Assembly (NCBI GenBank): GCA_003647755.1
Contig: QMNL01000045.1
Coordinates: 1-9,070, forward strand
DNA from: Candidatus Coatesiibacteriota bacterium
GTDB lineage: Bacteria; B130-G9
Direction: 5' to 3'
Length of the DNA: 9,070 nt
Below, in pieces: positions 1 through 6,307 of the stretch (position 1 is its first letter; each line of letters opens with the position of its first letter). The position numbers were made by a program, and so were the translations under genes. The notes beneath the pieces are model-generated. The model did no database searches. It was given only the letters and a program-made list of their open reading frames with translations, and was not told where the DNA came from.

Positions 1-98
1 ATGGCAAGGCTGATGGTGGGATCAACACGCTTTGCCGGTGCACAGAGGCTATGAGTTCGGCAGCCATCGGTCTGTAAGTTCCACCCGTGGGTGACTTT
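1..98. other. Left-edge sequence, no assignable gene
   Basis: Short reading frames enter from the left edge: one stops at 52-54 (frame 1) and one at 75-77 (frame 3, ending ...MSSAAIGL). Either could be the last few codons of a gene lying mostly outside the window, but neither piece is long enough to recognise. A compact inverted repeat, CACCC-GT-GGGTG, lies at 82-93 just before the palindromic repeat. No start codon with a ribosome binding site is visible here. Confidence 0.3.
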
Positions 99-152
99 GG
101 AGTGCGGCGGCTTGACGCCGCTTTCATTTGCGGTGGCTTGACACCGCGCTCC
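99..152 (+). repeat. Two-arm palindromic intergenic repeat, copy 1
   Basis: The element contains two hairpins in a row with the same six-base loop. The first is GCGGCG-GCTTGA-CGCCGC at 104-121 and is a perfect 6-bp stem. The second is GCGGTG-GCTTGA-CACCGC at 130-147, also perfect. The outer ends GGAGTGC (99-105) and GCGCTCC (146-152) are complementary except for one base, so the whole element can also fold as a cloverleaf or cruciform. The second stem carries compensating changes relative to the first (GCGGTG/CACCGC against GCGGCG/CGCCGC), which suggests the fold is maintained. This resembles REP/BIME-type or non-autonomous MITE-like repeats. It could also end transcription from the left, although no T-run follows. 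Confidence 0.7.
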
Positions 153-215
153 AATAAACAGCTTCATCTTTTTCCGAAAGGCGATTGCTGCAGCGATGAT
201 TGACATAGGATCGAT

Positions 216-265
216 GTCGCGTCAAGCCGCGACGGGAAAAAGCGGCGTCAAGCCACCGCACTCCA
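216..265 (-). repeat. Two-arm palindromic intergenic repeat, copy 2 (inverted)
   Basis: This is a second copy in the opposite orientation to the one at 99-152. The loop now reads TCAAGC, the reverse complement of GCTTGA. The hairpins are GTCGCG-TCAAGC-CGCGAC at 216-233 (perfect) and GCGGCG-TCAAGC-CACCGC at 242-259 (one imperfect pair). The element ends in GCACTCC, the complement of the GGAGTGC that opens copy 1. About 63 bases separate the two copies. The facing arrangement is typical of paired REP-like elements placed between genes. Confidence 0.65.
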
Positions 266-680
266 AGAGGCTAGACCTATCTGCGTCAATTTGATTATTG
301 GGCAGACTGCTCAACCATCGACATTGCTCGGCTCAATCGATACATTTACCACAAAACTATTCCATATGTTAATCAAGAAGGGCCAAAGGGGCTGCTGCCG
401 ATATCGACAGAATCCCTGACGTTGACAGCGAGGTGATGTAGAGACGGCGTTTGCCTTTCGGGTAGCGATTTTGGCGAACATCTGGGGATTGGTCGTGAGC
501 CGGATTGAGCCTTGCGGCCGGGATTGCTTGGTCAGCCTCTCACCTGGTTTCCGTGTCCAGGAAACTGGCCCAAGAAAAGACTTGAACCCTGTGAAAAATA
601 AGGTATGTTATAAGTGGCTGTATCGGCAGCGGATTGATAAGTTTACATATTCTGAGGCTATATAGGTGGGCTGACCGCCC
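266..680. other. Long gap with no convincing gene
   Basis: About 400 bases between the palindromic pair and the first gene. I see no frame with good coding character and a ribosome binding site. A minus-strand frame of 56 codons covers 311-481, but it has no recognisable product. A plus-strand frame at 471-665 also lacks a ribosome binding site and recognisable content. A small hairpin, GTTTCC-(7 nt)-GGAAAC, lies at 547-565. The 3' part is A/T-richer and holds promoter-like hexamers. No tRNA, riboswitch consensus or insertion sequence end was recognised. Confidence 0.5.
634..664 (+). promoter_or_regulatory. Possible sigma-70-type promoter for the giant gene
   Basis: TTGATA at 634-639 and TATATA at 659-664 are separated by 19 bases, slightly longer than the preferred 17. 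Transcription would begin near 671 and leave a leader of about 65 bases before the ATG at 738. A weaker alternative is TTGAAC (582-587) with TATGTT (604-609), spaced 16. Both sit in the A/T-richest part of the gap. The assignment rests on hexamer matches alone, and the sigma factor preferences of this organism are unknown. Confidence 0.3.
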
Positions 681-725
681 TGAGGCGTGGTGGTGCGCTT
701 GAGGGGTGGAGCGTCTTGTTATTAT

Positions 726-730
726 GGAGG
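726..730 (+). promoter_or_regulatory. Ribosome binding site fixing the start at 738
   Basis: GGAGG lies seven bases before ATG 738. An in-frame GTG at 687 would add 17 residues (MVVRLRGGASCYYGGPQ) in front of the signal peptide, and that extension includes the ribosome binding site itself. ATG 738 puts a short charged segment (MSLR) directly before the hydrophobic core, as expected for an exported protein, so it is preferred. Confidence 0.8.
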
Positions 731-737
731 ACCGCAA

Positions 738-3700
738 ATGTCATTGAGATGGGTCGCGATCGCATGTTCGGTATTCGTTTTTGTTATTGCAGGTTTGGCC
801 GTGTGCCATGCGGGCGAATGGTCGGACTACGAGATCACACAGGATACGACTTGGGACCCGAGTGAGAACCCGATTGTCCTGATGCGTGATCTTACAATCC
901 ACAAGGTGAATCCTGATGATCTGAGCGACAGAGTTAAGCTGACTATCAAGCCTGGTGTGGTGGTCAAGCTTGCCGCACATGTTGACATATTTGTCGAGGG
1001 GCTTGTGGTCGCTGAGGAGGCGACTTTCACGTCGATCAATGACGACAGCACGCCCGACGGAGCGTGGGAGGACAGCACGGGGACGCCGCAGATGGGCGAT
1101 TGGAACTCCGTGCACATCTACAACTACAATGCCGTCTTCTCGGGCTGCACCTTCCGCTTTGGCAAGTCAATAGAGATCGACAACTGCTCGCCCACCTTCT
1201 ACGGCAACCTGATAGAGCAGTTCAGCCGGTATGGTTTGTATATCACGGCCCAAGACACCCTTGTCAGCCCGGTCATCGAGTGCAACAAGATATACGATAT
1301 AGGTGAGCCTTACACCGATAACAATCCTGCGAATGGGAGGTTCGACCCCGGCCAGGAGGAGTATCAGGACCTCGACATGAACGGCCAATATGACGCCGGC
1401 ATTGGCATCCATTGCTACACACCACCATTCTATTTTGGCCCATGCGTTCCGCTGATTCGGTTCAACCAGATCATCATGAGCACCGACCGAAACGTCGCAC
1501 GCGGCGGGCTGCCGATAGTGTTTGAGAACACTTTGCCGATCATGCTCGATGTGGGTGGCTTACCCCAGAATCCCATTCCTGATGGAAACCTCATTCGGCA
1601 GAGGGCAAATGACGACAGCTTTGTCTCGGCTATCGGCATAAAGGGCTATGTGAAGCCTGGCGAGCTGGACGATGACACCGGCACTTACAGATACGTGAAC
1701 TACTTCCTCCCGCTGGTTGACGACAGGGCGGTGGCCTCGGATCAGCTATCCCCGACTAACCAACATCTCCCCTACGTGGTTCTGGACGACCTCGTCATCG
1801 CAGACGGCTGCAATCTCTCTGTTCCCCCTAACTGCGTGGTTAAGTTCAGTGCGGACACTAGCCTGGAGATTCTGGGGACGATCGAGACCTCCAACTTGTC
1901 GGCATCCCGCAGCTATTTCACATCGCTCAATAACGATGTTTACGGGCTTAGGGTGCCCGGGAGCAACAGCCATCCGGCTCCCGGCGACTGGTATCAGTTC
2001 AGGATTTGCTGCGAGGATTGCCTCATCCAGAACAGCAACTTCAGCTACGGGACATTTCTCAAGATCGATCAGTGCTCGCCAACTGTAATCAACAATACGA
2101 TCTCTGATTTTTATCAGTATGGCCTCTACATTTATGCCGAGTCGCAGCCGGCAAGACCGGAGTTATCGCGCAACGTGATACAGGATTGCGGCCACGTGGT
2201 TGATGCGGCGAGCGGCATCTACGAGGGCGGCGGCATCTGCCTCGAGACGGGCCGTGATTATTTGGGCCCGTGCGAGCCGACGCTTCAGGACAACAGACTG
2301 CTCAGCAATAATGGCTACCCGCTGACTCTTCTTGGCACGTGCGACCCCGTTTACATCAACAACACGCTGATGGGCAACTCCTATCGGGCCGTGGCGATCG
2401 GTGGGACGATACGCGGCAAGGGGGCGACATGGGATGATGTAACGGGTTATCATTATCCATACGTAGTTATCGACCCGGTGGTGGTGGCCGGCGGCTACAG
2501 GGCTAACGGGCTTTCAACGGCCATTGTATCGAGCAACCCGGTGGATGGCGTTATGGACACCCTCGTCGATGAGACCGCAGACTGGAAGGAGAACGTCCTG
2601 ACTGGCTCGATCTTGACCCCCAACACCGATCGGCCCGAGACTTTTGAGATAGTCTCCAACACAAGGACCTCGATTGTGGTTGACTCTGATATGTCCGGCA
2701 TTGCCAATAGCGGGGACCCATACGAGTTTGTCGTGAAAGACACGGTCGTGGAGGTCCCTCTTGGAACAATTGTGAAGTTTGCCAAGGGGATGAGCATCTA
2801 CGTGAAGGGGCAGCTCGAGCTCAATGGCACCACTCGCGACAGGGTCTATTTCACATCTTTCAATGACGATTCTGTCGGCGGCTCAGTTCTTCTTTCGGGC
2901 TCAACGCCGATGCCTCAGCCCGGCGATTGGGAGTACTTCAAGGTTGAGAACGATAACAACAAGATCGAGGAGTGCGTTTTCAAATATGGCACATCGATCT
3001 ACATAGATAGCTGCTCGCCCTTGATCCAGCACAACGCCATCGCGATGTTCTCTCGTGCTGGTATCCACTGCTATGCGCACAGCGCGAAGGCCTCGCCTTC
3101 CATCCTGAACAATGCGATCATGTGTAACCGCAATGGCGTTCGTTGTGAGACAGCCCCGGGCTTTACCGACCCCAATGGGGCGATGCCGATGATCCACTCC
3201 AATGACATTGTCAACAACGAGGAGTATGGGGTGGTGAACCTGCAAGAGGGGGCGGAGATAGACGCCGTGCTCAACTGGTGGGGCGCTGTCGATGGCCCGT
3301 CGGGCGATGCGCCCGGCAGCGGAGATGGCATCTATAATGTGTCGCTCTATAAGCCATTCCAGGGACAGCCCAACTTCGAGACCGATTCGGCGCCTCCGGT
3401 CTTCTCGGATGTGTTCCCCGCGCCGTATTCGGTGGATGTGGAGACGACGACTGTCGTTATGTTGACGGTTACGGACGTCGGCAAGGGTGTTGACACCAAT
3501 TCTGTCTCCATAAAGGTCGATCATGGTGACGGTGAGGGATTTGTGTCCGTGATGAAGGACGGCGAAGACCTGCACTACAACGGGGGCTATGTGAGCCGCG
3601 AGAACGTCGAGAATGGCTACCGTTACAGCTACGTCCCCGGACAGTCTTTCGCCGCAAACCGGCAGGTCTGCGTCAAGATGCAGGTCAGCGATCTGGAGCT

Positions 3701-6269
3701 ATGTCCCAACAACTCTCAATACACGTTTTGCTTCTGGACTGGCAGAAGCATTGGGCTTACATTTGGCCGAGTGGAGCCTGAGATCGGGACGGTTAAGACG
3801 CAGTTCACCTATAGCGTTGACTTCTTTGACAGGGACCTCGTGGCTCCCGCATCTGCGCTGGTCTATATAGACAACATGCCCCGGAACATGAGCCTCGTGG
3901 CAGGTGACCCGTGGGAGGGGACCTACTCCTACACCACGTCGTTGAAGGTTGGCTACCACACCTTCTACTTCGAGTTCGCGGGTGGCAGTGGCGCTGGCAC
4001 GGTGCGACTGCCGGAGACCAGCGACGTCCCACCATACTTCTACGGTCCAACTGTCCTGTCGGAGGATACAACCACCACCTGGCCGATGTTCAGGCACGAC
4101 CCCATTCACAGCGGCAGGTCCCCAGTCGGTGCGACCTCCGCACCGACGCTCAACTGGAGCTTCACTGCTGGCGATTACATTGTCTCCTCGCCCGTGGTCG
4201 ATGCTAACAACGTCGTCTATTTCGGTTGCTATGACGGCAACATCTATGCAATAAACACCGATGGGACGGTCAAATGGGCTGCAAGCACCGGGGATTACAT
4301 CGCCAGCACGCCTGTTATCGACGAAAACGGGAACTTGTACGTCGGCTCGGGCGATCATTATTTCTATAGCTTCAATCAGGACGGCTCGCTCAACTGGACC
4401 TACAAGACCGGCGGCGAGATCGACTCTTCGCCTACAATAGGGATTGATGGAAATATCTACTTCGGCTGCGATGACGGTTACCTTTACTCGATGACCTCCG
4501 ACGGCCAACTGCGATGGCAGTTCCGCACGGGCAGCTGGGTAACGTCATCGCCGGCGATATGGTTTGACGGGACGGTCTTTTTCGGCTCGGACGACAACAA
4601 GCTCTACGCAGTCTGGCATGACGGGAACCTGCGCTGGAGCTACGACACTGGTGCGGTGGTAACCTCATCGCCGGTCGTCGGCCCCGACGAGACGGCCTAC
4701 GTTGGCGCTGGCTACCAGATACTTGCCATCAACTCTGATGGGACGCTGAAATGGCGCGTCCTGGCCGACAACATTGTTCACTCCTCGCCCGCTCTGTCCG
4801 ACGATGGTGTGCTATATGTTGGCTCCTATGACCACAACCTCTACGCAATCGAGGCGTCCACGGGCATGATCAAGTGGACCTATGTTACCAACAACGTGAT
4901 CCACACTTCTCCTGCTATCGACGCCAACGGGAACATCCTGTTTGGCTCTCACGACGGGAACCTCTACTGCCTGGACAAGGACGGCACGCTGCTGTGGCGC
5001 TTCTACGACCCGTTGAGGCCAGGATACGGCTTCAACGTCCACAGCTCGCCGGCAATCGGGCCGGACGGCAGCGTCTATTTCGGCTCCGAGGAGAAGTTCT
5101 ACGCGCTTTCGGAGCTGCCCGTTCATAACACGCCGCCCACGCTCTCCGGTGAGTCTTGCGTGCCCTCGGGCAAGAGCACAACTCGATACACGTTCAAGAT
5201 TCATTACTTCGATAAAGAACAGGAGAAACCGTCCGTGGCGAAGGTGATCGTGGACGACGCTGAGTATGCGCTGGCGTTGGACTCCGGGCAGCCGGCGAAC
5301 GGCTACTATTCCGCTCGAATAATGCTCACCGCGGGAGACCACACCCACTACTATCTGTTTGCCGATGCCTCGGCCAAGACGACGAGGTATCCTGTTATCG
5401 GCTCAATCGATGGCCCGAACATCGAGGGAGGTTCTCCGGGAACATCGTTTGCCCGCTCCGTCCCGCCAACGGTATGGATGGCCGGTTACTTCGGCTCTCA
5501 TATCTCGCAGCGACTTGGAGGCAAACTCCACGTTGTGGCCTATTGCACCGATCCGGACAACGACATCGCGCGGGTTGACCTGTGCTACGACGGTGAGCCA
5601 CTTGTCTCACTCCACGACGATGGCCAGTCTCAGGACGGTCTTGCGGGAGATGGGATTTACGGCTGTTTCGTAAACGTTCAGCCAGGCCTTCCTGCTGGCC
5701 CCTACCTGTTGGAGGTCAGGGCGACCGACGCCGAGGGCAACACCAGCAACGTATGGCCTTACGTTACAGTCGATAATTATCCGCAGTTTGATCTTCCGGG
5801 CCTGGGCGCATCGTCCTTAGCAGTCTCGAACAGAGAGGTTACTCCAGTCGGCGGCAAGCCCGCATCAAACCTGAGCCTCAACCTTCAAAACTACATCCTG
5901 GATTCAATACGTGGGGTCCCCAGCCGAGGTGTCGGCGCTGAGCCAGAGATACTCATGGCCGGCTATGGTAACTGCAAGATCGACCAGAATACGGGTGGCA
6001 CGCTCTTCCTGAACGTCATAGTTAATGATCCAGATGGTCTTTCGGACATCGCCTCGGTTGAGGCGCACAGATCGTCTCTCGACCACGGTGATTTCCCGTT
6101 TGACAGAGTCGAGCTCGGTCGGCTCACTGCTGATGGGCAGAGAGCCTACTACGGGTCAAGGTGCCATATCGCGGGCGGCGACCGAGGCCATCATTTGATA
6201 GAAGTCCAGGTGACTGACAAGGACGGCAATCACAGCACATTCTTCCCATACCTTGTCGTTGTAGACTAG
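738..6269 (+). CDS. Giant exported beta-helix / PQQ-propeller mosaic protein
   Basis: Encodes 1843 residues. A Sec signal peptide (residues 1-25, likely cut after CHA) directs export. Residues about 37-870 form three copies of a right-handed beta-helix module; each has a hydrophobic beta segment with VVKF/L, then FTS-N-D, GDW and D-x-CSP motifs. Copy 1 carries an EF-hand-like insertion (189-221), and copy 3 is preceded by a beta-rich insertion (about 595-665). The helix ends in an NWWG motif (846). An Ig-like domain follows (about 883-1003), then a second one (1004-1098). An eight-bladed PQQ-type propeller spans 1115-1461, with blade signature SSP...DG..YFGS.D..LYA...DG...W. Another Ig-like domain (1464-1553) and two related C-terminal domains (1576-1686 and 1735-1843) complete the protein. 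Such propellers usually serve as binding scaffolds; I see no catalytic residues and no evidence of cofactor binding. No C-terminal membrane anchor or sorting tag is visible, so the protein is periplasmic, surface-attached or released. The function is unknown; structural or adhesive use is an inference. Confidence 0.92.
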   Translation: MSLRWVAIACSVFVFVIAGLAVCHAGEWSDYEITQDTTWDPSENPIVLMRDLTIHKVNPDDLSDRVKLTIKPGVVVKLAAHVDIFVEGLVVAEEATFTSINDDSTPDGAWEDSTGTPQMGDWNSVHIYNYNAVFSGCTFRFGKSIEIDNCSPTFYGNLIEQFSRYGLYITAQDTLVSPVIECNKIYDIGEPYTDNNPANGRFDPGQEEYQDLDMNGQYDAGIGIHCYTPPFYFGPCVPLIRFNQIIMSTDRNVARGGLPIVFENTLPIMLDVGGLPQNPIPDGNLIRQRANDDSFVSAIGIKGYVKPGELDDDTGTYRYVNYFLPLVDDRAVASDQLSPTNQHLPYVVLDDLVIADGCNLSVPPNCVVKFSADTSLEILGTIETSNLSASRSYFTSLNNDVYGLRVPGSNSHPAPGDWYQFRICCEDCLIQNSNFSYGTFLKIDQCSPTVINNTISDFYQYGLYIYAESQPARPELSRNVIQDCGHVVDAASGIYEGGGICLETGRDYLGPCEPTLQDNRLLSNNGYPLTLLGTCDPVYINNTLMGNSYRAVAIGGTIRGKGATWDDVTGYHYPYVVIDPVVVAGGYRANGLSTAIVSSNPVDGVMDTLVDETADWKENVLTGSILTPNTDRPETFEIVSNTRTSIVVDSDMSGIANSGDPYEFVVKDTVVEVPLGTIVKFAKGMSIYVKGQLELNGTTRDRVYFTSFNDDSVGGSVLLSGSTPMPQPGDWEYFKVENDNNKIEECVFKYGTSIYIDSCSPLIQHNAIAMFSRAGIHCYAHSAKASPSILNNAIMCNRNGVRCETAPGFTDPNGAMPMIHSNDIVNNEEYGVVNLQEGAEIDAVLNWWGAVDGPSGDAPGSGDGIYNVSLYKPFQGQPNFETDSAPPVFSDVFPAPYSVDVETTTVVMLTVTDVGKGVDTNSVSIKVDHGDGEGFVSVMKDGEDLHYNGGYVSRENVENGYRYSYVPGQSFAANRQVCVKMQVSDLELCPNNSQYTFCFWTGRSIGLTFGRVEPEIGTVKTQFTYSVDFFDRDLVAPASALVYIDNMPRNMSLVAGDPWEGTYSYTTSLKVGYHTFYFEFAGGSGAGTVRLPETSDVPPYFYGPTVLSEDTTTTWPMFRHDPIHSGRSPVGATSAPTLNWSFTAGDYIVSSPVVDANNVVYFGCYDGNIYAINTDGTVKWAASTGDYIASTPVIDENGNLYVGSGDHYFYSFNQDGSLNWTYKTGGEIDSSPTIGIDGNIYFGCDDGYLYSMTSDGQLRWQFRTGSWVTSSPAIWFDGTVFFGSDDNKLYAVWHDGNLRWSYDTGAVVTSSPVVGPDETAYVGAGYQILAINSDGTLKWRVLADNIVHSSPALSDDGVLYVGSYDHNLYAIEASTGMIKWTYVTNNVIHTSPAIDANGNILFGSHDGNLYCLDKDGTLLWRFYDPLRPGYGFNVHSSPAIGPDGSVYFGSEEKFYALSELPVHNTPPTLSGESCVPSGKSTTRYTFKIHYFDKEQEKPSVAKVIVDDAEYALALDSGQPANGYYSARIMLTAGDHTHYYLFADASAKTTRYPVIGSIDGPNIEGGSPGTSFARSVPPTVWMAGYFGSHISQRLGGKLHVVAYCTDPDNDIARVDLCYDGEPLVSLHDDGQSQDGLAGDGIYGCFVNVQPGLPAGPYLLEVRATDAEGNTSNVWPYVTVDNYPQFDLPGLGASSLAVSNREVTPVGGKPASNLSLNLQNYILDSIRGVPSRGVGAEPEILMAGYGNCKIDQNTGGTLFLNVIVNDPDGLSDIASVEAHRSSLDHGDFPFDRVELGRLTADGQRAYYGSRCHIAGGDRGHHLIEVQVTDKDGNHSTFFPYLVVVD
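840..3300 (+). repeat. Three tandem beta-helix modules within the giant gene
   Basis: Landmarks recur at nearly fixed intervals. The GDW motif falls at residues 120, 416 and 729, D-x-CSP at 148, 444 and 757, and FTS-N-D at 97, 394 and 705. The first two copies are exactly in register (296 residues apart for GDW and for DxCSP). The third is 313 residues further on, the extra length coming mainly from the inserted segment at about 595-665. Each copy ends in a run of short helix coils rich in N, G and I/L, such as YGLYI and AGIHC. The copies have diverged at the DNA level, so the duplication is old. Confidence 0.8.
4080..5120 (+). repeat. Eight PQQ-type propeller blades within the giant gene
   Basis: The segment opens with WPMFRHD-x-xHSGRSP, the usual first strand of PQQ-like propellers. 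It then shows eight units of about 38-46 residues built on SSP-(V/A/T)-(V/I)...DG..Y(F/V)GS.D..LYA(I/L)..DG.L.W. The eighth unit stops after YFGSEEKFYAL without its last W strand. The LNWSF strand at the beginning supplies that missing piece, so the ring can close by the common Velcro arrangement. Unit seven has a longer final loop (WRFYDPLRPGYGFNV). No lipobox or BamB-like context is present. Confidence 0.85.
5463..6266 (+). repeat. Pair of related C-terminal domains within the giant gene
   Basis: Residues 1576-1686 and 1735-1843 share the order MAGY, I-x-Q-x-x-GG-x-L, DPD with DIA-x-V, a D-G-x-x-x-DG-x-x-Y stretch, L-x-EV-x-x-TD-x-x-GN-x-S and a closing PY-x-x-VD. A linker of roughly 50 residues, rich in S, N, P and G, separates them. 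They look like Ig- or cadherin-like beta sandwiches of the kind often found at the ends of bacterial surface proteins. The second copy is shorter in the middle and ends the protein. Confidence 0.7.
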
Positions 6270-6273
6270 GCAG

Positions 6274-6302
6274 GCCTTATTCGCAGCTGAAACGAGTAAG
6301 GC
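6274..6302 (+). promoter_or_regulatory. Intergenic hairpin covering the next gene's ribosome binding site
   Basis: GCCTTATTCG (6274-6283) pairs with CGAGTAAGGC (6293-6302) over ten positions, nine Watson-Crick and one G-U, with a nine-base loop. It starts only five bases after the stop codon of the giant gene. No T-run follows, so it is a poor intrinsic terminator. The 3' arm contains TAAGG (6297-6301), six bases before GTG 6308, which is the only Shine-Dalgarno-like sequence available to the next gene. Folding would hide that site. Confidence 0.55.
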
Positions 6303-6307
6303 GTTTC

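Noticed and set aside
471..665. 64-codon plus-strand frame in the upstream gap
   Set aside because: It has no ribosome binding site or recognisable product, and it runs through the promoter-like A/T-rich stretch.
687..737. Longer version of the giant protein starting at GTG 687
   Set aside because: The added residues precede the signal peptide and have no ribosome binding site, while ATG 738 has GGAGG at the right distance.
1..737. CRISPR array in the upstream gap
   Set aside because: The repeated units are palindromic pairs in opposite orientation, not direct repeats separated by equal-length unique spacers.
2901..3575. 224-codon minus-strand frame
   Set aside because: It lies opposite the beta-helix and Ig-like coding region, whose plus-strand frame has clear conserved motifs. 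The minus frame is a by-product of codon bias in that gene.
3699..4508. 269-codon minus-strand frame
   Set aside because: It is the complement of the Ig-like and propeller repeats. The regular V/I/D/G pattern mirrors the propeller codons, and there is no ribosome binding site.
4812..5348. 178-codon minus-strand frame
   Set aside because: It is another shadow of the propeller repeats and has no independent coding evidence.
6274..6307. Intrinsic terminator after the giant gene
   Set aside because: The stem is strong enough, but the sequence after it is GTTTCGTG rather than a T-run, and the next gene starts six bases later. A translational role fits better.
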